Assembly: GCA_025062155.1 (NCBI GenBank)
Contig: JANXAM010000001.1
Coordinates: 1-64,000 of the forward strand
DNA: 64,000 nucleotides
Source of the DNA: Gloeomargarita sp. SKYB120
Lineage (GTDB): Bacteria; Cyanobacteriota; Cyanobacteriia; Gloeomargaritales; Gloeomargaritaceae
Reading direction: 5' to 3'
Position numbers and translations under genes: made by a program. The notes beneath the pieces were generated by a model. That model had not been told where the DNA came from, did not search any database, and saw only the letters and a program-made list of their open reading frames with translations. How positions within the stretch are numbered: the stretch's first letter is position 1; every line of letters starts with the position of its first letter. Positions 42,655-51,045 of the stretch are shown here, one piece after another.

Positions 42655-43551
42655 CTAGCGCTGCATGTGCCGACGAATCACCAGACGGGAGACCACGCTT
42701 GCCATCAGAATGAGCAGGACCAGGAAGAAGGACGCCGCCCAGGCCAGTTCCTGCTGAGCTGGGTAGGGCACCGTCGCATAGTTGTAAATCAGGACCGAGA
42801 GGGTGGCTATCGGTTCCAAGAGGCTGCGGGGCCAAAACGGAGAAAACAGGGCTGTGAAAATCAAAGCTGCCGACTCTCCCATCGCTCGCGCCATCGCTAG
42901 GAGCAGGCCCGTCAGGAGCGAGGGCAAGGCCGCTGGCAACACCACCCGGAACACCGTGTCGTAATGAGACGCTCCCAATCCCGCCGATGCCCAGCGCATC
43001 TCCTGTGGCACCAGTTGGAGAGCCTCGTCCGCCGTGCGAATGACCGTCGGCAGCATCAACACCGCCAAGGCCACCCCCGCCGCCACTGCTGAGTAACCCA
43101 AAATTCCCGTTGCCACCAGCAATCCGTAGGCAAACACCCCTGCCAGGATGGCAGGCACTCCTGCCAGCACATTCACCCCCAAACGCACCCAGCGGGCCAT
43201 TTGCTGTTGGTGCGCATTGGCGTTGCTAAATTCCGAGAGATACACCGCCGTCAACACCCCAAACGGCACCGCAATCACCGTCCCTAGCAAGACCACCATC
43301 AACGTGCCGATGAGGGCATTCCCAAATCCCCCACCCGACCATCCCGGCGGCGGCGGCAATTGCGTAAACAAATCTAGGTTCAAGCGGCGGATGCCCCGCG
43401 CCAGCACAAACCCCAGCACTGCCAACACAGGAGCCAAAGCCAGCAGGGTACACAGGCTCACCACCCCCGTCATCACCCAGCCAAATACTGTGCGGAACTG
43501 CAGACGCTTGCGCAGCAGCCCTACCTGCAGATGGACGGTAGTAGTTGTCAT
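42655..43551 (-). CDS. pstA: Phosphate ABC transporter permease PstA
   Basis: 298 residues with six transmembrane helices. The binding-protein-dependent permease loop reads [20 protein letters not shown], and the PstA-specific cytoplasmic turn is [14 protein letters not shown]. It forms the membrane channel with PstC. Starts 12 bp downstream of pstC and ends 20 bp before pstB. Family assignment is clear from gene order and motifs. Confidence 0.93.
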   Translation of the reverse strand: MTTTTVHLQVGLLRKRLQFRTVFGWVMTGVVSLCTLLALAPVLAVLGFVLARGIRRLNLDLFTQLPPPPGWSGGGFGNALIGTLMVVLLGTVIAVPFGVLTAVYLSEFSNANAHQQQMARWVRLGVNVLAGVPAILAGVFAYGLLVATGILGYSAVAAGVALAVLMLPTVIRTADEALQLVPQEMRWASAGLGASHYDTVFRVVLPAALPSLLTGLLLAMARAMGESAALIFTALFSPFWPRSLLEPIATLSVLIYNYATVPYPAQQELAWAASFFLVLLILMASVVSRLVIRRHMQR

Positions 43552-43563
43552 GACCGGACTCCC

Positions 43564-44514
43564 CTACTCGTACGTGGCCTTCAACCGCGCAATGATGGCT
43601 TCGGCCAGGAGGTTTACCAGCAGCGTCATCAGCATCAGCAGCAGCGCCGCATACATCAGCGCCGATACGTGGATCCCCCGTGCCTCCGGAAACTGATTCG
43701 CCAGCAACGACGCAATGGTATTGGCCGGCGCCAGTAGTGACACGTTCAACTGGTTGGCATTGCCGATGAGCATGGTGACCGCCATCGTTTCCCCCAGCGC
43801 CCGACCCAAGGCCAATATCGCTCCGCCAACTATCCCAGGCAGGGCTGCCGGCATCAACACCCGGAAAAGGGTCCACCAGCGGGTCGCCCCTAAAGCCACC
43901 GAAGCCTGGCGCAACTCCGGCGGCAAGGCCTCCAGAGAATCCTTGGCAATTGCCGTGAAGATGGGAAGCACCATCATGGCCAGCACCAGCGACGCCGGCA
44001 ACATTCCCAGCCCTACCGGTTCGGTGCCAAACAGGGGAATCCAGCCTAGATGGGCGTGCAACCACCGTTCCACCGGCTGGAGCAGGGGAATCAGCACAAA
44101 AATCCCCCACAACCCGTACACCACACTGGGAATGGCCGCCAGCAGTTCCACCAGGAACGAAATCGCCAGGCGGGACCAAGGCGGGATGAAATCTTCGCTC
44201 AGAAAAATTGCCGTCCCTAACCCCAAGGGCACGGCTATCAACAGAGCCAGCAGGGAACTCACCAGCGTGCCGTAGAGCATGGGGAACACCCCAAAGTCTT
44301 CCCGCCCCGGCACCGGATTCCAGGCTGAACGGAAGATGAACGATAGGCCAAACCGTTGAAACGCCGGAACCGACTGCCAGGCCATCACCAGCACCATGCA
44401 GGCCAGCAAGACCCCAGCACAGACCGCGAAAACCTGCGTCAGCCGGATGAATAACTGGTCAATTCGTCGCTTCCAGGGCGAACGGGACGGTTGACCAGCC
44501 AGCGCCGTCGTCAT
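43564..44514 (-). CDS. pstC: Phosphate ABC transporter permease PstC
   Basis: 316 residues with six transmembrane helices. The EAA-loop region reads SLEALPPELRQASVALGATR, followed by GRALGETMAVTMLIGNANQ; GRALGETMAV is typical of PstC. The N-terminal helix starts after SRSPWKRRIDQLFIRL. The start overlaps the pstS stop (ATGA, 44511-44514). It pairs with PstA in the phosphate channel. Confidence 0.93.
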   Translation of the reverse strand: MTTALAGQPSRSPWKRRIDQLFIRLTQVFAVCAGVLLACMVLVMAWQSVPAFQRFGLSFIFRSAWNPVPGREDFGVFPMLYGTLVSSLLALLIAVPLGLGTAIFLSEDFIPPWSRLAISFLVELLAAIPSVVYGLWGIFVLIPLLQPVERWLHAHLGWIPLFGTEPVGLGMLPASLVLAMMVLPIFTAIAKDSLEALPPELRQASVALGATRWWTLFRVLMPAALPGIVGGAILALGRALGETMAVTMLIGNANQLNVSLLAPANTIASLLANQFPEARGIHVSALMYAALLLMLMTLLVNLLAEAIIARLKATYE

Positions 44515-45578
44515 GTCAAATCCTTTAGGGTGATGGTGTATTGGTCACTGAGCACATCCGCCGCCTGGGCAACCCGCTGCCGCACTGACTGGGGTAACGC
44601 AATGTAGCCAAGCTCAGGAGCCACCTTTTGCCCCTCGTTCAACCCGTACTCGATCCACATCTCCAGAGCCACCGCCTTAACAGGGTTTGGCTGTTTCCGA
44701 TAATGCAACTGCCAGGTGTAGGTCACAATGGGGTAGGCATCTTTACCCTCTGGGTCCCTGATAAACGCCCGCAAGTTCTCCGGCAGGGTCACCGCCGCCA
44801 AAGCTGCCATTCCCGCTTCCGGTGTAGGCAGCACAAACGCTCCCGCCTTGTTCTCCAGCGCGGCCATGTGCAAGTGATGGTTCTTAGCGTAACTGTACTC
44901 CACGTAACCCACGGTCCCCGGGTTGCGTTGAATTTGCGCCGTCACGCCTTCATTCCCCCTGGCACCCACGAAATTACCCGTCGGCCACTGGATGGTCGTT
45001 CCTTCGCCGAACCGCTGTCGCCACTCGGGGCTGATGGCGCTCAAATGCCTGGTAAACGCCGCCGTCGTCCCACTGCCGTCGGACCGGTGAACAACCGTAA
45101 TCGCCAGGTCCGGTAGCGTCACTTCCGGATTGACCTTGGCAATTCTGGGGTCATTCCAGCGGCGAATTTGGCCGCTGAAGATACCTACGTAAGCCTCTCG
45201 GCTAAGTTTCAAGCCCGTTTCCACGCCGGGAAGGTTGTACGCAATCGCAATACTTCCCGCCGTCATGGGCAGCATCAGCACACCCCGTTCCACCTTCGCC
45301 ACGTCTTCATCAGCCAGGGCTATATCGCTGGCGGCAAAATCCACATGCCCTTCAAGGAAGTCTCTAATCCCAGCTCCACTTCCTTGGGACTGGTAATTCA
45401 CCTGAATCTGGCTATGCCTTTGGTTCAATCCCCATGCCCAATTCTGGTACAGGGGCGCTGGAAACGAAGCTCCCAGCCCAATCAAAGTGACGTGTGGGAT
45501 GCCATCTGAAGGAGACTGCCGACCCACTAGCCCGGCCACCACAACCAGCAGCGCCAGCCAACCGAGCCAGGGCCACAT
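44511..45578 (-). CDS. pstS: Phosphate ABC transporter substrate-binding protein
   Basis: 355 residues. The N-terminal hydrophobic segment (WLALLVVVAGLVG) is not followed by a lipobox cysteine, so it is probably cleaved or kept as an anchor rather than lipidated. Phosphate-binding segments: GLGASFPAPLYQNW, YQSQGSGAGIRDFLEG, FAASDIALAD, VVHRSDGSGTTAAFTRHL and ARGNEGVTAQIQ. It starts 33 bp after sufE on the same strand. No convincing Pho box was found upstream of pstS or of sufE. Confidence 0.93.
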   Translation of the reverse strand: MWPWLGWLALLVVVAGLVGRQSPSDGIPHVTLIGLGASFPAPLYQNWAWGLNQRHSQIQVNYQSQGSGAGIRDFLEGHVDFAASDIALADEDVAKVERGVLMLPMTAGSIAIAYNLPGVETGLKLSREAYVGIFSGQIRRWNDPRIAKVNPEVTLPDLAITVVHRSDGSGTTAAFTRHLSAISPEWRQRFGEGTTIQWPTGNFVGARGNEGVTAQIQRNPGTVGYVEYSYAKNHHLHMAALENKAGAFVLPTPEAGMAALAAVTLPENLRAFIRDPEGKDAYPIVTYTWQLHYRKQPNPVKAVALEMWIEYGLNEGQKVAPELGYIALPQSVRQRVAQAADVLSDQYTITLKDLT

Positions 45579-45611
45579 CTTAATTCACCCGTCGAACGCA
45601 CACCGCCGTTG

Positions 45612-46049
45612 CTAGGACGTGACCGCGTAGGCCGCAACTTGGCGTTTCAGGAACTGGACAGCGCTCATAAACCCATTGTTGCGTGACGGCGTGAGACTCA
45701 CATCCAGCCCCGTCAATTTGATGAAATCCGGCGGTACCGCCAAAATCTCCGCCGGCATCAGTCCGCTCAAGCCCAGCACCAGAATCGCCAGCAAACCTTT
45801 GACCAACTGGGAGTCCGCATCGGCGCGAATCTGCACCCGTCCTTGGTCGTCCAGCTCTGCCACCAGCCATGCCTGGGACACACAGCCCTTGACCTGGTTC
45901 TGAGGAACTCTTTCCGCCTCGGGGAAAGGGGGCAACTTCTGGCCGTAGCGAATCAGCAACTCGTACTTCACCCTGGCCGGATTCGCCCGCTGGAGCCGCT
46001 CCACAATCGTTCCCAACGACGGCGGCAAACTGGTTACCGATTCTGGCAT
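45612..46049 (-). CDS. SufE family sulfur-transfer protein
   Basis: 145 residues. SufE accepts a persulfide from a cysteine desulfurase (SufS) for Fe-S cluster assembly. The key cysteine is in NQVKGCVSQAWLVAEL, with IPGS-like RADADSQLVKGLLAIL downstream. The start at 46049 (MPESVTSL) has GGAGG upstream; an upstream GTG/ATG extension (MGDGGQVA) is less likely. TAGAAT at 46072-46077 is a likely -10 element. Its position ahead of pstS is odd: the other suf genes are not in the window. Confidence 0.9.
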   Translation of the reverse strand: MPESVTSLPPSLGTIVERLQRANPARVKYELLIRYGQKLPPFPEAERVPQNQVKGCVSQAWLVAELDDQGRVQIRADADSQLVKGLLAILVLGLSGLMPAEILAVPPDFIKLTGLDVSLTPSRNNGFMSAVQFLKRQVAAYAVTS

Positions 46050-46324
46050 GGCAACTTGACCTCCATCCCCCATTCTACCGGGCCACTCCCCGGGTCGCAG
46101 AAACTCCCCACCAGCGCCAAGGTTAATGGCCCTAGTATTTCACAAAGTTTAATTTTGTCTCATTATCCCCTGGTAATTTACATAACCAATCGTCTCTGCG
46201 TAAAAGCACGTAAGTAAATCCACCGTGAAATCGCGCAAGACAGTCGCATGTACCCTGGGCGACCAAGACAGTTAGCAGTACATTGTAAGTATTTTAGCAC
46301 TTAAAAATAATTACAAAATCAAGC

Positions 46325-46340
46325 TTATAGCTAGCTATAA
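46325..46340. repeat. Perfect 16 bp palindrome TTATAGCTAGCTATAA
   Basis: Two TATAGC termini of the local mobile-element type head to head. It lies in the 450 bp intergenic stretch between sufE and the PatA-like regulator (46078-46496), which is AT-rich and otherwise shows no gene. It could be an excision footprint of a MITE or an operator. Confidence 0.45.
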
Positions 46341-46496
46341 CCTTTTTGGGATCCCCTTCAAATCCCCGAGATTTGCGGCTAAACTAAGTTCATCCACTGC
46401 TTGGCTTTGTTATGTTAAGAAATGTTGCGAGATGTGCAAAGAAATCCTAATATGAAGGAACGGGTGCCCGTAGGTTTACGGTTTCAGGAGGGGAAT

Positions 46497-47618
46497 ATGG
46501 CCGGTCAAACGTTTTCGCTTTTGGATGTCAAGCTGTTGCTGGGGAAGGTGGAGGCCCAGCAGTTGTCAGGAGAACTTCAGCTTGGCAACGGTCGGCAACG
46601 GTGGCAGCTCTGGTTTTTGGGGGGGCGGTTATTGTTTGCCACCGGAGGCGCCCATCGGTACCGGCGCTGGCGGCGCTGGACCCAAAAACTGGCTCCGGTA
46701 CTCACGCCCAAGCAGGGCAAGCCGGAAAAACCCTGGGAGTACGAAACCCTGGCGCAAGCGGTAGCGGCCCGGCAAATCACCCGCGAGCAGGCCCAGCAGA
46801 TCATCCGGGGTTGCGTCACAGAGGTCCTGTTTGACCTGGCCCAGACGGTAACCTTGGCCCAGATGGGGGTTGGTCAGGTGCGGGGCTATTGGGATGGAGA
46901 CGCCCGGTTGCCCGGTGAGTTGGGCCTGCTGGTGGCAACCGCAGAGTGGCAGCGCGTGGAACAGCTTTGGCAGCAATGGCAACAGGTGGGCTTGCGGGCG
47001 ACCTCCCCGGACATGGCCCCCCAATTCCACGAAAAGCGCCGGTTGGAGCAGCGCGTTAGTCCTCAGACCTATCTCACCCTGAGCCGCCTGTGCGACGGGG
47101 AACACACCTTCTGGGACTTGGCCCTGGAAACGGGGGCTGAACTTCCCTTAGTCGGGAAATCGCTGCTATCGCTGGTGCGCGAGGGGTATTTCCGGTTGCA
47201 AACGCTGGAGGATTTAGCGCCGCCCCCAGAACCCGTGCAAAAGCCCATCGTTGCCTGTGTGGATGACAGCCCCACCTGTTTGCAAAACGTGGTGCAGGCG
47301 CTGGGGGATGCCTTTCATCTCATCACCTTGGAGGACCCGCTGCGGGGGTTAGGGACCTTAATCCAAGCGCGGCCCCATCTCATCCTGCTGGATTGGTTGT
47401 TCCCCCAGGTCAACGGCTTGGAAATTTGCTCTCTGCTGCGCAAGTCGCCGGTACTCAAGGACGTGCCAATTGTCCTGTTGACGGCCAACGGGGGGCTGCT
47501 TGACCGGGCACGGGCGCGCCTGGCGGGAGCCAACGAAGTTCTGGAAAAACCGGCCAGTCCTGAGCGGTTGCGGGCCACTGTCCAGCGCTATCTCGCCAAA
47601 ACTGGAGCGACCGCCTGA
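46497..47618 (+). CDS. PatA-like response regulator (DUF4388 plus receiver)
   Basis: 373 residues. An N-terminal DUF4388-like domain (about 1-95: LQLGNGRQRWQLWFLGGRLLFATGG) is followed by a helical linker and a C-terminal receiver with ACVDDSP (acidic pair), LILLDWLFPQVNGLE (phospho-acceptor Asp) and VLEKPASPERL (Lys). PatA/PixG/TaxP1-type proteins of this layout act as CheY-like regulators in cyanobacterial phototaxis and heterocyst pattern. AGGAGGGG precedes the ATG at 46497 and decides the start over an upstream frame. Confidence 0.85.
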   Translation: MAGQTFSLLDVKLLLGKVEAQQLSGELQLGNGRQRWQLWFLGGRLLFATGGAHRYRRWRRWTQKLAPVLTPKQGKPEKPWEYETLAQAVAARQITREQAQQIIRGCVTEVLFDLAQTVTLAQMGVGQVRGYWDGDARLPGELGLLVATAEWQRVEQLWQQWQQVGLRATSPDMAPQFHEKRRLEQRVSPQTYLTLSRLCDGEHTFWDLALETGAELPLVGKSLLSLVREGYFRLQTLEDLAPPPEPVQKPIVACVDDSPTCLQNVVQALGDAFHLITLEDPLRGLGTLIQARPHLILLDWLFPQVNGLEICSLLRKSPVLKDVPIVLLTANGGLLDRARARLAGANEVLEKPASPERLRATVQRYLAKTGATA

Positions 47619-47656
47619 CGCTATCCTAGAGACGAGAGCTGGCTGTCAACCGAACC

Positions 47657-48514
47657 GTGAACCCGTCCTGGTGGGTATGGCGTGTCCTGCTGGCGCTTCC
47701 CGTGTTCTGGCTGGGGATTTTCTTTGTACTCCCCTTGGGGTTGTTGGTTCTTTACAGTTTCTTAACCCACCAGGGCTACGGCAATGTGGTTTGGCAGGGG
47801 ACGCTGGAGAACTACGCCCGTCTCTGGAACCCGACCTACGGGGAAATCCTGCTGCGCTCGGTGGGACTGGCCCTGGGCACCACGCTGGTGTGTCTTGTGC
47901 TGGGGTATCCCCTGGCCCTGTGGATGGCGACCCGACCCCAGCCCTGGCGCACGGTGGTACTGTTGCTGGTGATCATCCCGTTTTGGACGAATTTTTTGGT
48001 GCGCACCTACGCCTGGATGGTGCTGCTGGGGCAACGGGGGGTGGTTAATGCCCTGCTGGTGGGACTGGGACTGATTCGGGAACCCCTTGACCTGCTGTTT
48101 ACGCCGACGGCGGTCTGGATCGGGCTGGTGTACGGCTATTTGCCGTTTATGGTGTTGCCTTTGTACAGCACCCTAGAAAAGTTCGATTTCACTCTGGTGT
48201 GGGCGGCTCAGGATTTGGGAGCCAATTTTTGGCAAGTCCTGTATCGCGTCCTGTTGCCCCTGACCCGGCGCGGGATCACAGTGGGATGCCTGCTTGTTTT
48301 TATCCCATCGGTGGGAGCCTTTATTACACCGGATATTTTAGGGGGCGCCAAGAGTTTGATGGTGGGAAATCTCATCCAAAATCAATTTCTGAAAACTCTC
48401 AATTGGCCGCTGGGGGCGGCTTTGTCGGTCGTGTTGATGGCCTTCATTACGCTCCCTATTCTGCTCTATTTGCGCCTGGGAGAACCGGATAAACCCCTAA
48501 ATTTTGCCGGCTAA
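47657..48514 (+). CDS. PotB-like ABC transporter permease
   Basis: 285 residues with about six transmembrane helices, of the spermidine/putrescine permease type. Motifs include [42 protein letters not shown] and the EAA loop [45 protein letters not shown] is typical of PotB. It begins with GTG at 47657. No PotA, PotC or PotD gene is adjacent, so the other subunits must be elsewhere, or the substrate differs. Confidence 0.85.
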   Translation: MNPSWWVWRVLLALPVFWLGIFFVLPLGLLVLYSFLTHQGYGNVVWQGTLENYARLWNPTYGEILLRSVGLALGTTLVCLVLGYPLALWMATRPQPWRTVVLLLVIIPFWTNFLVRTYAWMVLLGQRGVVNALLVGLGLIREPLDLLFTPTAVWIGLVYGYLPFMVLPLYSTLEKFDFTLVWAAQDLGANFWQVLYRVLLPLTRRGITVGCLLVFIPSVGAFITPDILGGAKSLMVGNLIQNQFLKTLNWPLGAALSVVLMAFITLPILLYLRLGEPDKPLNFAG

Positions 48515-48600
48515 ATGCTAAAACGGATACAGATACTCTTGTTGAGGAGTGCTGTTTTGGGGGAGACTGGTACTGGCAGCCGCAAGGGAGGTGCAGCGAT

Positions 48601-49890
48601 ATGAAGCGGGTGTTGGCAATCATTCTGGGCGGGGGCGCAGGAACACGGCTTTATCCCTTGACCAAACTGCGGGCAAAACCGGCGGTTCCCCTGGCGGGCA
48701 AGTACCGGCTGATTGATATTCCCATCAGCAATTGCATCAACTCTGAGATTCACAAGATTTATGTGTTGACCCAGTACAACTCGGCGTCCCTGAACCGGCA
48801 CCTCAACCGCACCTACGTCTTTGCAGGTTTTTTGGACGGGTTTGTGGAGGTGCTGGCAGCCCAGCAAACGCCCGACAATCCGGGGTGGTTCCAGGGGACA
48901 GCAGACGCGGTGCGCCAGTACATGTGGCTGTTTGAAACCTGGGACGTGGACCAGTATCTGATTCTGTCGGGGGACCATCTTTACCGCATGGACTACCGGG
49001 AATTCATCGGGCATCACATCCGCACCGGCGCGGACATTACCCTGTCGGTGATCCCGGTGGAGGAAAAGCGGGCGACGGCCTTTGGACTGATGAAAATTGA
49101 CGAGACCGGGCGGGTTGTTGCGTTCCGGGAAAAACCCAAGGGGGATGCCCTCTACGAGATGCGGGTGGATACCACCAAGCTGGGGCTGCCGCTTGAGGAG
49201 GCCCTGCGCAAACCCTACATTGCCTCCATGGGGATTTACGTCTTCAACAAAGACATTCTCAAGAAACTCTTGATGGAGGACCCCAGCCGCACCGACTTTG
49301 GCAAAGAAGTGATCCCTGCCGCCATCAAGGACTACAACATTCAGGTCTATTTGTTCACCGACTATTGGGAAGACATCGGCACCATTGAATCGTTTTATGA
49401 GGCGAATTTGGCCCTGACCAAGCAACCCAATCCCCCCTTTAGTTTCTACGATGAAAAGGCGCCGATTTATACCCGCTCCCGCTATTTGCCCCCTTCCAAA
49501 CTCTTAAACTGTGAGATTGTGGAATCGCTGGTGAGCGAGGGCTGCATTTTAAAAGAGTGCCGAGTGCGCCATTCGGTGCTGGGGATACGTTCCCGGATTC
49601 AATCCGGTTGTGTGATTGAAGACACGTTGGTGATGGGAGCAGACTACTACGAACCCTACGAGCAACGGTTTCCCGACCCGCTAGACTCCCATATCCCCGT
49701 GGGCATCGGTGAAAATACGGTGATCCGCCGCTCGATTGTGGACAAGAATGCTCGCATCGGGCGCGACGTGCAGATTATCAACAAAGACTGGGTACAGGAG
49801 GCGGACCGGGAAGCCCTAGGGTTCTACATCCGCAACGGCATCGTGGTGGTGATCAAAAACGCAACGATTCCCGACGGCACAATTATCTAG
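48601..49890 (+). CDS. glgC: Glucose-1-phosphate adenylyltransferase (ADP-glucose pyrophosphorylase)
   Basis: Makes ADP-glucose for glycogen, the rate-controlling step. The 429-residue protein has the N-terminal [32 protein letters not shown] signature split as [20 protein letters not shown] and [14 protein letters not shown], then [39 protein letters not shown] and the C-terminal left-handed helix ending [17 protein letters not shown]. Residues for 3-phosphoglycerate activation lie in the C-terminal region. AAGGGAGGT precedes the ATG. The 3' end overlaps the anti-sigma gene by 8 bp. Confidence 0.96.
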   Translation: MKRVLAIILGGGAGTRLYPLTKLRAKPAVPLAGKYRLIDIPISNCINSEIHKIYVLTQYNSASLNRHLNRTYVFAGFLDGFVEVLAAQQTPDNPGWFQGTADAVRQYMWLFETWDVDQYLILSGDHLYRMDYREFIGHHIRTGADITLSVIPVEEKRATAFGLMKIDETGRVVAFREKPKGDALYEMRVDTTKLGLPLEEALRKPYIASMGIYVFNKDILKKLLMEDPSRTDFGKEVIPAAIKDYNIQVYLFTDYWEDIGTIESFYEANLALTKQPNPPFSFYDEKAPIYTRSRYLPPSKLLNCEIVESLVSEGCILKECRVRHSVLGIRSRIQSGCVIEDTLVMGADYYEPYEQRFPDPLDSHIPVGIGENTVIRRSIVDKNARIGRDVQIINKDWVQEADREALGFYIRNGIVVVIKNATIPDGTII

Positions 49891-50320
49891 CCCGTTCCCG
49901 CAGCTGGGCCGGAATCACCACCGGCGGCTGCTCCAGCGTGATCCGCAAAACCCGTTGGGGGTCTGGATACTGCGCTAGTTCCGGGGTTGGGGGCCGCCAG
50001 AGCAGGCCGGAGAGAACACCCCCTACTAGCGCCGAGGCCGCCACAAGTACCCCGCTCCAAACCAAGCGTTTACGAGCGCGGCGGCTCAGGCGAGTTATCA
50101 CCCCCGCCACGACCTCATCGGCGGACATCCCCAGCGGGGGCGCGGGTAATGCCTGACAGCATTCGTGCAGGTGGACCAACTGGCGGTAGAGCTGCTGGGT
50201 TTCGGGGTCGGTGGTCAACCAGTATTCCACTAGGGCGCGCTCTTCGGGACTGGCTTCCCCGTCGAGGTAGGCGCTCACCAGTTCAAAACGGTCGAGAGAC
50301 TCAGGACGGGTAATCGGCAT
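49883..50320 (-). CDS. Membrane anti-sigma factor, zinc-finger-less type
   Basis: 145 residues. The N-terminal cytoplasmic domain ([38 protein letters not shown]) is a ZAS-like anti-sigma helix bundle; a single HECC (54-57) is present but the classical HX3CX2C is not. One transmembrane helix ([22 protein letters not shown]) and a short periplasmic tail follow. It lies 24 bp downstream of the sigma gene and is co-directional, as for SigG and its anti-sigma in other cyanobacteria. The start is the ATG at 50320. Confidence 0.8.
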   Translation of the reverse strand: MPITRPESLDRFELVSAYLDGEASPEERALVEYWLTTDPETQQLYRQLVHLHECCQALPAPPLGMSADEVVAGVITRLSRRARKRLVWSGVLVAASALVGGVLSGLLWRPPTPELAQYPDPQRVLRITLEQPPVVIPAQLRERAR

Positions 50321-50359
50321 AGGCGAAAGCGGCACACCCGCTACTACTATGGCACAAAA

Positions 50360-51004
50360 CTAGCTGTCGAGGTAGGGCTTGAGTTGCATCTGCAGACGCG
50401 CGCGTGCACGGGCAATGCGGGATTTGACTGTTCCCAGAGACGTCCCCGTGATCTCGGCAATTTCCTCGTAGGCCAGACCGTCCAACTCCCGCAGGATGAT
50501 GGTAGTGCGAAACACCTCCGGCAACTCGGCGATGGCCCGTTGCAGGCGCTCGTAAAACTCCTGGGTCGCCAGGTCATCACCTGGACCTGGCCCGTCGCTG
50601 GCAACATCCCAGTCCATTTCCGCATGGCCCATCTGGCGGGGGGCGTCCAAGGAAACCGTAGCCTGCTGGCGCTTGCGGCGGCGCAGTTCGTCGTAAAAGA
50701 GATTGGTGGCAATCCGGCTTAACCAACTCCTAAACTTCTTGGGGTCCTGGAGTCGTTTAATATGGCGGTAGGCTCGCACCCACACCTCTTGGACAAGGTC
50801 GGCGCGGTCTTGCCAGTCGGCGGCCAAGTGGTACAAAAGGCGTTCCACGTGGGTCTGATGGCGGCGCACCAGTTCCGTGAAGGCGGCGCGGTCGGGTTGA
50901 AACCCCTGTTGGCAACGACAGACCAACTCCTCGGTTGACAGTTTGCCCACAGGCACAGACGGCACCTCAAAGCGGGACCAAGAGGCAGACAACGTCGGAT
51001 TCAT
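50360..51004 (-). CDS. sigG: ECF-like sigma factor, SigG type
   Basis: 214 residues, a group 3/ECF sigma factor. Region 2 includes AFTELVRRHQTHVERLLYHL, DLVQEVWVRAYRHIKRLQDP and FRSWLSRIATNLFYDELRRRKR. Region 4 includes IAELPEVFRTTIILRELDGLAYEEIAEITGTSLGTVKSRIARAR (helix-turn-helix). It precedes its anti-sigma gene. SigG controls envelope and thylakoid membrane stress in other cyanobacteria. It is divergent from the phospholipase D gene with 41 bp between the starts, so both promoters overlap. Confidence 0.85.
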   Translation of the reverse strand: MNPTLSASWSRFEVPSVPVGKLSTEELVCRCQQGFQPDRAAFTELVRRHQTHVERLLYHLAADWQDRADLVQEVWVRAYRHIKRLQDPKKFRSWLSRIATNLFYDELRRRKRQQATVSLDAPRQMGHAEMDWDVASDGPGPGDDLATQEFYERLQRAIAELPEVFRTTIILRELDGLAYEEIAEITGTSLGTVKSRIARARARLQMQLKPYLDS

Positions 51005-51045
51005 GGGTGAGCCTTATCGTTCAGTGTCTAACTGGTTGAGACGTT

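Noticed and set aside
46074-46300. Pho box upstream of the pst operon
   Set aside because: No tandem CTTAACCT-like repeats visible on either strand.
48515-48604. 29-codon frame between the PotB-like gene and glgC
   Set aside because: No ribosome site and no conservation pattern; it overlaps the glgC ribosome site and start.
48511-49425. 304-codon frame antisense to glgC
   Set aside because: Fully inside glgC, no recognisable domain.
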